Source: Chitinophaga deserti (GTDB lineage Bacteria > Bacteroidota > Bacteroidia > Chitinophagales > Chitinophagaceae). Taken from it: a stretch of 64,000 bases of DNA. The notes under the pieces are model-generated. The model saw only the letters and a program-made list of their open reading frames with translations. It did no database searches and was not told the origin of the DNA. How positions within the stretch are numbered: the stretch's first letter is position 1; the number at the start of each line of letters is the position of its first letter. A program made the translations under genes and the position numbers. The stretch is taken from positions 1-64,000 of the forward strand of contig NZ_QFFK01000016.1 in assembly GCF_003149455.1 (NCBI RefSeq). Direction: 5' to 3'. Shown here piece by piece: positions 8,393-16,352 of the stretch.

Positions 8393-8776
8393 ATGAATAT
8401 GTTTAAGTCAAGATACGAATTGATATTTACCGGAGGTATTTTGGTTGTAATACTTATATTCATTGTACGCAATACTATAACAAGTGCTGAAATTGATAAG
8501 AATGGCGTTTTCGTATTGGGCGAAATTACTGAAGTACACAGAAGTAAGAATGGGCTTTTAGTAAAGGGATGGACATCGTATAAGAATGAGATTTATAACA
8601 TTAGCGCCAAGCCTGGGTTTACTTTTAATGTATATGTTGGGAAGAGGTTTTTTATAAAACTACGACCGGATAACCCGAGAGACTTTGATTATGTTGTTGA
8701 CCGGGAGGTGCCTTTCTGTATTGATAGTGCAAAAAACATGGGAGTTGTTTGGGAAAAGCTTCCTTATTGTAATTAA
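8393..8776 (+). CDS. Membrane-anchored small protein, candidate immunity protein
   Basis: 127 residues: one N-terminal membrane helix (about 10-28), then a beta-rich domain with the segments GEITEVHRSKNG, VGKRFFIKLRPDNPRD and, near the C-terminus, two cysteines (PFCIDSA and LPYC). The layout (TM plus DUF3592-like small barrel) resembles the protein encoded at 58918-59319. It sits at the end of the row of orphan immunity-like genes and shares their AT richness. Function unknown. Confidence 0.55.
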   Translation: MNMFKSRYELIFTGGILVVILIFIVRNTITSAEIDKNGVFVLGEITEVHRSKNGLLVKGWTSYKNEIYNISAKPGFTFNVYVGKRFFIKLRPDNPRDFDYVVDREVPFCIDSAKNMGVVWEKLPYCN

Positions 8777-8888
8777 GTAGGTAACACTGTTTTAGCTTTT
8801 AATATTTTAGTTTTTCTCTCCTGTATAGTGCACCCAATCGCTAGACTTACTATATTTAAGGACGGCTTCCAACCGCCAGAACTTAAAT

Positions 8889-9353
8889 ATGCCCTCCACT
8901 TACCACATAGAGCACCATTCATCAGAAGACTTCCTCGTTTACCAGGAGTCCTCGCTGCTGCTGACGGTTCGCCGGAAGCGGGGATGGGATGGCGTGTTGC
9001 GGTCGGAGTTCTTTTTGGGGGAACAGCGGATTCTTGCCGCCAGTCTTTCTGAAATATTCTGGACCTGGAAGCTGAAGATCACTTTTGCGGATCCGGGGTA
9101 TCCAATTGCACCGGAAGGGAAAGGGGTAGGGAAGTTCCGCATCCCGGATGGGGTGATGGAAGTGAAGCGGCGGGCGCTCTCCAACCCCGTTATAACATTC
9201 TGCCTGAACGGGGAAGTGGCGGGGCAGGCCAATATGAATCTCCGCAAAGCCGAAGCACCGTTTGAATACGACGCATACCTGGATTGCCAACCCGAAGCAG
9301 GCCTCTTTTTTATCCTCGCCATGATCCTTTCTGAATCCGGTATGGCCGGCTGA
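8889..9353 (+). CDS. Hypothetical cytoplasmic protein
   Basis: 154 residues, no signal peptide or membrane helix, probably alpha/beta with beta strands in the first 110 residues (FLVYQESSLLLTVRRKRGW, FFLGEQRILAAS). No family recognised. Base composition returns to the host average here, so the accessory block ends just before. Its stop codon abuts the stop of the convergent gene with no gap. Confidence 0.6.
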   Translation: MPSTYHIEHHSSEDFLVYQESSLLLTVRRKRGWDGVLRSEFFLGEQRILAASLSEIFWTWKLKITFADPGYPIAPEGKGVGKFRIPDGVMEVKRRALSNPVITFCLNGEVAGQANMNLRKAEAPFEYDAYLDCQPEAGLFFILAMILSESGMAG

Positions 9354-10142
9354 TCAGAACACCTCCAGTATCCTGGCGCTTCCTGCATACTTCACGTGCA
9401 CTATCTCGCCGTATCTGTCCGGCATACCCATTTCTATGCCTATTCCCGCAACAAATGAAGCATTGTCCGGTACCTGGCCGGTCAGCTGCACGGTGAGCTG
9501 TGTTCCCTCCGCATTAGCCTCCTGGTGGTGCCATTCGGTCCTGGCCGGGTGCCCATGCCCAAACCCGGTGTAGGTGCTTTCAAATCCTCTTTCTCCATGT
9601 ATAATGTCGCTCGTAATCCCAAGGGACAGTACGATCCGGTAATACGGCGCTTTCCATGGGAGGCGCAGGTTAATACCGGGGGTAATTGCCGGCAGGGTGA
9701 TGGTGGCGGTCAGCTGCTGCCTGTCTGTTTGTATGGGTATGTAATCACGGAGAATACCCTCAAACGGATGATCCCTGTTCAATGTGAAGCCCTTTACAAT
9801 TTCCCGGTGATGGGAGAGGAGAACGCTTCGTACACCCCTTTCGGTACCGGAGGGCTTCCGCTGTATTATCCTGAATAACTGGTTTAATGCCCCGGTAAAG
9901 TTGGGATCCCCCAAATGAAGGAGCGGACTAATGGCATGGCGGAAGGAGTTCGTCATTTTGTTGCAGGCGCCGAAGTCGGACAGGTTCTTCCGGGTCATGT
10001 CAAACCCCGGGTCCTCCAGGAACTGCTTTTTCGAAGGACCGCCCGGCCTTCTGAGGATCAGCTTGTCTGATCCCTTCCTCCGATAGGCGGTCAGGTTACC
10101 CAGAATAGCGGGCAGATCAAGATTAGAAGTCGCTTTAGACAT
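9354..10142 (-). CDS. Hypothetical protein
   Basis: 262 residues with no signal peptide. The N-terminal 100 residues are basic (YRRKGSDKLILRRPGGPSKKQF, then RKNLSDFGACNKMTNSFRHA); the rest is beta-rich. The FGACNK motif and the segment SKKQF-x-x-x-P-x-F-x-x-TRKNL-x-EF-like recur in Bacteroidetes hypothetical proteins, but I know no function. Convergent and abutting with the preceding gene. Confidence 0.6.
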   Translation of the reverse strand: MSKATSNLDLPAILGNLTAYRRKGSDKLILRRPGGPSKKQFLEDPGFDMTRKNLSDFGACNKMTNSFRHAISPLLHLGDPNFTGALNQLFRIIQRKPSGTERGVRSVLLSHHREIVKGFTLNRDHPFEGILRDYIPIQTDRQQLTATITLPAITPGINLRLPWKAPYYRIVLSLGITSDIIHGERGFESTYTGFGHGHPARTEWHHQEANAEGTQLTVQLTGQVPDNASFVAGIGIEMGMPDRYGEIVHVKYAGSARILEVF

Positions 10143-10595
10143 AGTGTAGTTTGCTTCTAATAACAGTGTACTTACCGGAATGTTTAGGGAATGCGTAGGG
10201 AATGAAAAGAGTATGTCTAGCCTATATCTAGCCTCTTATAAGGTCTAGACATAGGCTAAATATAGGCTAGACAAAGGCTAGATATAGGCTAGATATATCC
10301 GGGATTTCCCGGCAATTGCAAGCAGGTTACAAGGAGTCTGGGATATGTTAAGCAGGGGGGCTGGCTAAGGGGCCATCGGGAAAAGATATTTTAAAATATT
10401 TATGGGATACGGGGGATGGGGTGATTGGTTATGAAAACGGCACAACTCATCATTCCACACTGCATTTGATTCAGTTAAACATATATTTATAATAATATAT
10501 TAAGCTAATAATCAATGCGTTCGCTGTGCAGGATATTTTGAAATATAAGAATTAACCATATATTTACACCGCGGTTTAACCTATACCGCTAACCT
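10143..10595. other. Intergenic, A/T-rich, holds an 11-bp repeat array
   Basis: 453 bp between divergent genes. Apart from the repeat array at 10216-10292 it contains A/T tracts near 10475-10570. TATATTTA at about 10559-10566, close to the TAnnTTTG consensus, could serve the rightward gene. No small gene is evident. Confidence 0.5.
10216..10292. repeat. Seven 11-bp units in exact phase, first two inverted
   Basis: Units start at 10216, 10227, 10238, 10249, 10260, 10271 and 10282. The rightward units read ACATAGGCTAA, ATATAGGCTAG, ACAAAGGCTAG and ATATAGGCTAG; the first two (TCTAGCCTATA, TCTAGCCTCTT) are the same unit on the other strand; the third (ATAAGGTCTAG) is a degenerate junction. The period of 11 is close to one DNA turn, so every copy faces the same side. 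Confidence 0.75.
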
Positions 10596-11189
10596 ATGCA
10601 AACTGAACGTCCAATGAAGCCCTTGGTGTTGCCGGATTATGGCGCGCAACGTTCGCAGCGGACTACTTTTTGCCCCAGCTATCAGACAGAATTTTTAATT
10701 GACAACCGTATGGATATTTTAGCGTACCAGGACTTTCACGCCATTCGTCTCAGCGATTTTTACGATGGTCCTGATTACCAGGAGGTGGAAGATTACGACT
10801 TCATGGGGGAACTATGGGTAGGAGAGCTTGTTGGCTTCAACACTTTTCTGCGGCCCGTATCCATCCCCGATGAAACACGTGCTGTTTCCCTTGATTTTAC
10901 CAAAGACCACGACGGTATGGCCCTTCGCGTACTGGAAGCCCTGCAGCTACCCCTGCCTGCTAATTGCACACAGTCGCAGATCACGGCATTGCTGGGAGAG
11001 CCCCGCAAAGTGATCAAACTTGCGAAAGACACGGTTACGATGGACTTCTCCATAGGAGAACGTTTCCGTTACTTCCTGTCCTGCACCATTCACCAGGTGA
11101 ACGGCCTTATGTACCTCGATGTAGTCAATGAAACCGGTGTCTTGCAAAAAACACCCAAAAAGAAAAAAGTGAAGGAAGAGAAAATGTAA
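10596..11189 (+). CDS. Hypothetical protein with Lys-rich tail
   Basis: 197 residues, soluble. Acidic middle (DYQEVEDYDFMGELWVGEL), a possible small beta domain near 130-180, and a strongly basic C-terminus (KKKKVKEEKM). An alternative ATG at 10614 would remove six residues. No family recognised; monocistronic by spacing. Confidence 0.55.
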   Translation: MQTERPMKPLVLPDYGAQRSQRTTFCPSYQTEFLIDNRMDILAYQDFHAIRLSDFYDGPDYQEVEDYDFMGELWVGELVGFNTFLRPVSIPDETRAVSLDFTKDHDGMALRVLEALQLPLPANCTQSQITALLGEPRKVIKLAKDTVTMDFSIGERFRYFLSCTIHQVNGLMYLDVVNETGVLQKTPKKKKVKEEKM

Positions 11190-11827
11190 GTTCTCCGCTT
11201 TCACATCCGGCGCCATGCAGGCGCGGCATACTTTGCTTTGCGCATTGTCCGCGCTGCCTGCCGCTTATTTCTATTAAACCCGGAACCAATTCTCGGTAAT
11301 GCCGGCGCACCCGGCCCGCATACTTTTTCCCTCTACACTGTTTCCTCACACCAATAGCCTTACCCGGGATGTTTTTTAGCATGCCTGGAAATGCGCATTC
11401 CATGTAACAGGATGTATTTCCCGTTTATGAAAAGTCCCATCTATTCTGCATACCCCCGGCCGGCGAGGGGATATGCAGTTTTATCAGCCATTTATGGGCT
11501 ATTTACACGAATGCTTTTGAAGATAAAATCTGCCTGCAATAATAGATATGTAATAAATGTATATACGAATATTTAATTTGAATATTTGTAAAATATGGCC
11601 GTTGTGTTGATGAAAAGTGAAATATTTAATGGCGCAGTGTGTAATTAGTGACATTTTGAATTGAAAAAACTATTTTTAGGAAGCCTTTAGTTGAATTATC
11701 GCAATTTGTATATGATATCCCTTGCCTTTTGGCCCGAGGCGGGGAGACAGGCGGTGAACCAACTTGCATGTATGTGAAAGCCGTCTGGCGCTCTCTGCCT
11801 CAGGTCCTTTAAAAACGATGCCGTGCC
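11190..11827. other. Intergenic, A/T-rich, with a structured leader at the 3' end
   Basis: 638 bp. The first 200 bp are GC-rich with small inverted repeats (GGCGCC near 11209), the middle 11480-11720 is A/T-rich, and the last 100 bp form the predicted hairpin described separately. Short frames present are not protein-like. Confidence 0.4.
11733..11804 (+). ncRNA. Predicted structured leader RNA upstream of the MoeA-like gene
   Basis: CCCGAGGCGGGGAG at 11733-11746 pairs with CTCTCTGCCTCAGG at 11791-11804 (13 of 14 pairs counting two G-U). Inside it, AGGCGG at 11749-11754 pairs with CCGTCT at 11781-11786 around a 26-nt loop. The structure ends 23 nt before the ATG. It could be a cis-regulatory leader; it does not match a riboswitch consensus I can recall. 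It is not followed by a U run, so a plain terminator is less likely. Confidence 0.4.
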
Positions 11828-12706
11828 ATGATCAGTGTGACTGCTGCCATACAACAAATTACCGCCTGCCGGACCAGCTGGGGTAAATCCATACGCACTA
11901 CCGCAGAAGCCCTGGGTTGTGTACTCGCAATACCTCCGGCTTTTGATGGAGCCGGTCCTTCTCCCGAATTAATTTTACCATTACCCGAGGCAGGCACCCG
12001 CCTTACCGGGAGGCAACTGGCCCTGCTAACAGATATGGGTATTGCCCGCGTTTCCGTACAGGCGCCACCGTCTGTCGTGTTTATAGGAATCGGGGAGGGA
12101 GATGGAAGTACCCATCCGCAGATCAACCGGCTTACGGTTGAAGGGGCACTCGCCCATTACGGTATCCCGCTTCACCCGGGCATTTTTGTTACAGCAGGCA
12201 CGCCTGCGCTGCAAAAAGCAGTTGAAGAATCGATGGATGCCGATATTATGATCATTTGCGGGAACATTCCGCCCAAAATGCTGACAGATGCCGGCGTAGA
12301 ACAGGTTTTTAACCGCGTTAAGGCGCATCCCTGCCAGCCTTTCTGGTTCGGGTACAGTCCAACGAAAACGCGGGTGTTCCTCATGCCCTCCCATCCTTTT
12401 GCGGTGCAGGTGGCGGTTAAGTTATTCCTGGAATCTTATCTGAAAGCCTGCTGGTCCATGGGGCCCATTAAGCCATGGCTGCTACCGTATACAGAGCACC
12501 GTTCCCCCGTTGTGCAGCTGGATGAATACCTCCCGGCTGCCACGGTTCACAGGAATGGGCTGAAGGTACGCGCCATGTCGTTTTCCGGTAAAACGGATAT
12601 TGCTGCCGCTGCGCGGGCCGATGGCATCATTTGTCATAGTATAGAACTTGGCAGCCTGGAGCCTTCTTCACTGGTGCCTTTCTTCCCCTGGCACGATCCT
12701 TCCTGA
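11828..12706 (+). CDS. Shortened MoeA-like molybdopterin protein
   Basis: 292 residues, versus about 400 for MoeA. MoeA inserts molybdenum into adenylated molybdopterin. Visible MoeA features: N-terminal MISVTAAIQQI; the domain around 55-75 (AGTRLTGRQLALLTDMGIARV); and the MogA-like fold from about 80 on (RPxVxFIGIGEGD-like strand, INRLTVEGALAHYGI, then ADIMIICG, and MPSHPFAVQVAVKLFLESYL). Missing are the whole domain between about 45 and 50, with its TG-A-P-GAD motif, and the catalytic GG(V)SVGD-Y-loop, which is replaced by CGNIPPKMLTDAG. The enzyme is therefore probably not a normal molybdenum transferase. A structured leader precedes it. No moa, mob or molybdate transport genes lie nearby. 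Confidence 0.65.
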   Translation: MISVTAAIQQITACRTSWGKSIRTTAEALGCVLAIPPAFDGAGPSPELILPLPEAGTRLTGRQLALLTDMGIARVSVQAPPSVVFIGIGEGDGSTHPQINRLTVEGALAHYGIPLHPGIFVTAGTPALQKAVEESMDADIMIICGNIPPKMLTDAGVEQVFNRVKAHPCQPFWFGYSPTKTRVFLMPSHPFAVQVAVKLFLESYLKACWSMGPIKPWLLPYTEHRSPVVQLDEYLPAATVHRNGLKVRAMSFSGKTDIAAAARADGIICHSIELGSLEPSSLVPFFPWHDPS

Positions 12707-12728
12707 CCTGCATTTCCCCCAAACACAA

Positions 12729-12769
12729 AACCCGTTACACTTAGCGGGGAAGCTGAAGTATAACGGGTT
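12729..12769. terminator. Bidirectional terminator
   Basis: AACCCGTTACACTT at 12729-12742 pairs with AAGTATAACGGGTT at 12756-12769 (one mismatch), between two convergent genes, with A/T-rich flanks on both sides. Confidence 0.7.
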
Positions 12770-12794
12770 ACGTTATGTTTTTGATGATTTACTT

Positions 12795-13700
12795 TTAGTT
12801 GAACAGCCGCACTTTTATACCCAGACCGAAGTTGCCGCCGTAAGCATCCAGTCCGCCGCGCTGGTTGGTATAGCTGGCCTGTACCTGTATGGAATTCTTG
12901 AACTGGAAGCCCACACCGCCGGTTACCGCCTTGTTGGTATGGTATAACCCGAACACATTCACAAGGTTCCGTGCAAAACTCACTTTGGCACCGGCATCCA
13001 CGACGCTCTGGCTGCCTTTCATAACCCGTAAGCTAACCAATGGCTCAATAGAAGAGATCTTATAGCTCTTTGTACCAAACTTGTATGATGCTGTTACCGC
13101 GAAAGTGGATTGTCCGCGGGGTTCCTTTTCATCGATGTTCTCGAAAGTGCGGGTCACGTCAGGCATGGTGGCCTGCAGGGTGAGGTTGCGGTTGGTATAT
13201 GCGATGCCGAGGTCGGCTCCGATAGCGTTCTTGTAACCGGTGTACCCTTTCAGGGCTGGTTCTTCCGGGATGCCGGGTTTGGATTTTTCCACGCGCTTAT
13301 TATCCAGCGAAATGGTGGCGCCCACGTGGAGGAATTCCGTTCTGTCTTCATCGAGGGGAGTGTGGTAAGCATACGACATGGCCACACGGGTTTGCTTCAA
13401 TGGACCAGCCTGGTCGTTGAAAACCGTGAGCCCCACACCAAGGGTGCGCATGAGCTGGTAATCGCCGGTAAGGGCAAAGGAAACCGGGGCCCCGTTGGTT
13501 TCTTTCCATGCTTTGCGGTAGGCCATACTAAGACTAAGGCCCGTATCGGCACCTGCCAGGGCAGGGTTACCCAGGTATCTGTTTTCAAAATATTGCTGAG
13601 GGAGCGGGGCCTGCTGGTCGAACAAGCGCTGGGCCTGTGCCGCGGCCGGCAGTATCAGAGACAGTAATAAAAGGCAGAGTTGTGTAGAAAGTTTCTTCAT
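12795..13700 (-). CDS. PorP/SprF family type IX secretion outer-membrane protein
   Basis: 301 residues: signal peptide 1-23 (ends AQAQ), then a beta-barrel. The opening QQYFENRYLGNPALAGAD is the PorP/SprF signature (Y-x-x-NP-A-AG), followed by repeated amphipathic strands and a final aromatic-ended strand (LGIKVRLFN). Family members are outer-membrane partners of the T9SS; many accompany a large secreted adhesin, but none is next to this one. It looks monocistronic, with a promoter at 13764-13771 and a terminator just past its stop. Confidence 0.9.
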   Translation of the reverse strand: MKKLSTQLCLLLLSLILPAAAQAQRLFDQQAPLPQQYFENRYLGNPALAGADTGLSLSMAYRKAWKETNGAPVSFALTGDYQLMRTLGVGLTVFNDQAGPLKQTRVAMSYAYHTPLDEDRTEFLHVGATISLDNKRVEKSKPGIPEEPALKGYTGYKNAIGADLGIAYTNRNLTLQATMPDVTRTFENIDEKEPRGQSTFAVTASYKFGTKSYKISSIEPLVSLRVMKGSQSVVDAGAKVSFARNLVNVFGLYHTNKAVTGGVGFQFKNSIQVQASYTNQRGGLDAYGGNFGLGIKVRLFN

Positions 13701-13763
13701 CTGCTATTGTTTGGGTACAGGAATAATTGAGTTAGTATCATCCGGATATGCTTACCCGGACAA

Positions 13764-13771
13764 CAAATATA
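13764..13771 (-). promoter_or_regulatory. -7 element of the PorP/SprF gene
   Basis: TATATTTG on the minus strand matches the Bacteroidetes TAnnTTTG element, about 63 bp upstream of the start codon. Confidence 0.5.
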
Positions 13772-13973
13772 GTATTAAAGCTTAATTGAACAAAAACATG
13801 AATATGAAATAAGCGCCATGAAAGCCGCTATGGGTATGATTTTGGGGCGAATTGATAATCCAGATGAATTAGAAGCAATAATTGATTAAGTATTGATAAT
13901 CAATAATATGACAGTTTAGTAATTTGCTATATAATTAAATATAAAAAATATGTAAAAAATATTTGGAATGATG

Positions 13974-14010
13974 CTCCAACCGGTAGCTTTTGGGAGCTAA
14001 CCGATTGGAG
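13974..14010 (-). terminator. Terminator of the tamB-tamL operon
   Basis: CTCCAACCGGTAGCT and AGCTAACCGATTGGAG form a stem of about 14 bp with a short loop. On the minus strand it is followed by a long T-rich stretch. It lies 24 bp past the tamL stop. Confidence 0.7.
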
Positions 14011-14033
14011 TAAAATGTGAAGCCGGGGTAAAA

Positions 14034-16352
14034 TCAGAAGGGATATCCGATGGCAATATTGAGAATCAGGTTCTTTTTCCGCCAGTCACCATCCCCGAAA
14101 TCGATCTCTTTGAAACTCCATTTGAAGGGCTCTCCATGAACCTCGCTGGGTTTACGGAGAGGGAAGGCTAAATCGAACCTCACCAGCAGGATGGATGCAT
14201 CGATACGCAGGCCAAGCCCCGTACCAACGGCTATTTCTTTATAAAACCGGTTGAATTCGAATTGCTGGTAGTACTTATCTGGCTTAGCATTACCGAGCCA
14301 GATATTGCCCGCATCCACAAAGGCCGCCAGTTCTATCAGCTTCTGGATCTTGTACCGCAGTTCAGAGTTATATTCCAGCTTAATATCACCCGCGGCATTG
14401 GCTAGCAGGAGGTTAGTGCCTTCTGTGGCAGGAGGCGTACTGCCCGGCCCCAGCGTTCTCGCCCTGAATGCACGGATGCTGTTACTACCCCCGGTAAAGA
14501 ACTGCTTGATGAATGGGAGGGTTGGCGGCAGTAAGGGTTCTGCTACCGATCTGCCATAGGCATATCCATACCCCACATACAAACGGTTCACCCAGCGGAG
14601 GTTATTGCCCAGCATCCAGTAGTGCCTGCCATCCACATTGGCGCGGATGTATTGGGCAAAGTCCTGTCCGAAGATCTCCTTGGCATCGTTCTCGTCTTTC
14701 TTGGCAAACAATCCCACAAGGTTGCCCGATACATCGAGGTTGAATTGTGCGAAGAATGAATGGTATCTGGTGGGTGCCTGATTATTGAACGTCAATGTAT
14801 AGTTACTGCCGAGAATGAACTGTTTGGCAATAGACTGTTTAAGTGCCGGGTCCAGTTCCTGCTGCACCAGGAAAGTATCCGAAAGGTTAGACGGCAGGGT
14901 GTAAGTAACGGATACCGGGTAGAGGGTGTGGTCCAGATAACGCGTTTGTTTCCAGATATAACCGTATTGAGCCGTCATCGCATTGAGGGTGTACATTTCA
15001 GGCCGCCTTAATAATTCATAGCCAAGGCTCACCCTTGTACGCGGTACATAAGGAGTACGGGGATTGAACTGGATGACAGGTGTGAAGAACCTCGGCATCG
15101 TGATGGCTACTTCCGCATTGAGACTGTATGCATTAGTGGATAGCTGCGTGGTTTTACCGCCTACCTGCGTTTCAAAACCGCCGCCGAGATTGATCTCCAG
15201 TATATTGGCTTTCTTCTGCAGGTTTCTGTTCCGTGCAGATATCTTCAACTGGCTACCCACAAACCCATTCGATTTGGAGGTACCGCTCACCTCAAACTGC
15301 AACGAGCGTTTGGGATATGGGGTCAGGTAAAAGCGTGCCGCCAGGAGGGAGCTGTCGCGCAGGGGCCTGAAGTTGCCCCGCACAAACTTAAATGCTCCAA
15401 GGTTTACGAGGCGCTGCAGGGTTATGTTATGCGAGCTGAGGCGGTATAAACTGTCTTCTTGCAAAAACACCGACCGGTTGAATACCACAGGCTTAAACAG
15501 GGAGTCCGGATCTATCACTTTATAACCTCCATAATCCCGCGATTCCTGAGATTTAAGAGCGCTATCCCGGCTAAGGTCGTAGTTGGGAAATACTTCCACC
15601 GTCCGCATCCAATACTGGCGCAGTGCCGTGGATGGTGTGCCGGGCTTCACTTTCACGTAGAGGTCTACCTGTCCCTTCAGGGTACTGTCTATCTGCACCA
15701 GCATATAATCCGGCGTGAAGTAATAAAAGCCCTGTTCTTTCAGGGTATTGTGTATCCGTTCACGTTCTTCTTTAATCCGGTCGAGGCTATAGAAATCATT
15801 GGGTTTCAGCAGCGTTTCCTTCGCCATCTGGATAATCAGTTTACTGATGATACCGGTATCCGTATCGAACCGCACGCGGTGGATGCTATAGCGGTGGTTG
15901 GGGGTTACAATAAACTGAAGACTGGCTTTCTTCTTTCCTTTATACTTTACGGAATCTTCCATTTCCACCTGGAAGTACCCGTTATCTTCGAGGTAGCTGC
16001 CGAGTATATCAGAAGTACGTTTGGGCCTTGTCTGACTCAGGAGCACGGGGGCTTCGCCCCACTTCTTACGAAGCAGGTAATTGAGGCCTTTGCCTTTTGG
16101 TTCGTTACCGAGGTTGTAGAGCCACAGCTTAAAGGGCATACCGAGAAACTTGCGGTTGGGGGAAGGGCGTACCCTTTCGGCCATACCCGATTCCAGGGCG
16201 CTCATATCTTTTGGGCGATCTTTCTTCTTTTCCTGCCATTTGATATCGTGGCCGGTATACAGGCGGTCGCCCTCCGGCACGGTCCGGGTGGTGGAACAGG
16301 CAGAAAGCGTTAGTAGCCCAATGGTGAGGATGCGGATATATCTGTTGGTCAT
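14034..16352 (-). CDS. tamL: TamL, BamA/TamA-family outer-membrane lipoprotein
   Basis: 772 residues. Lipobox LSAC with Cys19, unlike the TamA of Proteobacteria, which is not a lipoprotein. POTRA-like domains span about 30-300 (YFQVEMEDSVKYKGKKKASLQFIV; YYFTPDYMLVQIDS), and a 16-strand Omp85 barrel follows from about 370. Near the end are FVDAGNIWLG, then GTGLGLRIDASILLVRFDLAF, and the terminal strand LNIAIGYPF ending in Phe. With TamB it is thought to move proteins or lipids to the outer membrane. Its ATG overlaps the tamB stop by one base (TAATG), so the two are translationally coupled. Confidence 0.9.
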   Translation of the reverse strand: MTNRYIRILTIGLLTLSACSTTRTVPEGDRLYTGHDIKWQEKKKDRPKDMSALESGMAERVRPSPNRKFLGMPFKLWLYNLGNEPKGKGLNYLLRKKWGEAPVLLSQTRPKRTSDILGSYLEDNGYFQVEMEDSVKYKGKKKASLQFIVTPNHRYSIHRVRFDTDTGIISKLIIQMAKETLLKPNDFYSLDRIKEERERIHNTLKEQGFYYFTPDYMLVQIDSTLKGQVDLYVKVKPGTPSTALRQYWMRTVEVFPNYDLSRDSALKSQESRDYGGYKVIDPDSLFKPVVFNRSVFLQEDSLYRLSSHNITLQRLVNLGAFKFVRGNFRPLRDSSLLAARFYLTPYPKRSLQFEVSGTSKSNGFVGSQLKISARNRNLQKKANILEINLGGGFETQVGGKTTQLSTNAYSLNAEVAITMPRFFTPVIQFNPRTPYVPRTRVSLGYELLRRPEMYTLNAMTAQYGYIWKQTRYLDHTLYPVSVTYTLPSNLSDTFLVQQELDPALKQSIAKQFILGSNYTLTFNNQAPTRYHSFFAQFNLDVSGNLVGLFAKKDENDAKEIFGQDFAQYIRANVDGRHYWMLGNNLRWVNRLYVGYGYAYGRSVAEPLLPPTLPFIKQFFTGGSNSIRAFRARTLGPGSTPPATEGTNLLLANAAGDIKLEYNSELRYKIQKLIELAAFVDAGNIWLGNAKPDKYYQQFEFNRFYKEIAVGTGLGLRIDASILLVRFDLAFPLRKPSEVHGEPFKWSFKEIDFGDGDWRKKNLILNIAIGYPF

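Larger units (their letters stand above)
13701..14033. other. Intergenic, A/T-rich
   Basis: 333 bp with the PorP promoter at one end and the TamL terminator at the other. A 23-codon frame at 13818-13889 (MKAAMGMILGRIDNPDELEA) is protein-like but too short to support as a gene. Confidence 0.4.

Noticed and set aside
8828-9052. 74-codon frame in a different phase before the 154-aa gene
   Set aside because: Overlaps a better-supported gene in another frame and ends abruptly.
11733-11804. Known Moco riboswitch
   Set aside because: The hairpin exists, but I see no match to the Moco riboswitch consensus; I keep it only as a predicted structure.
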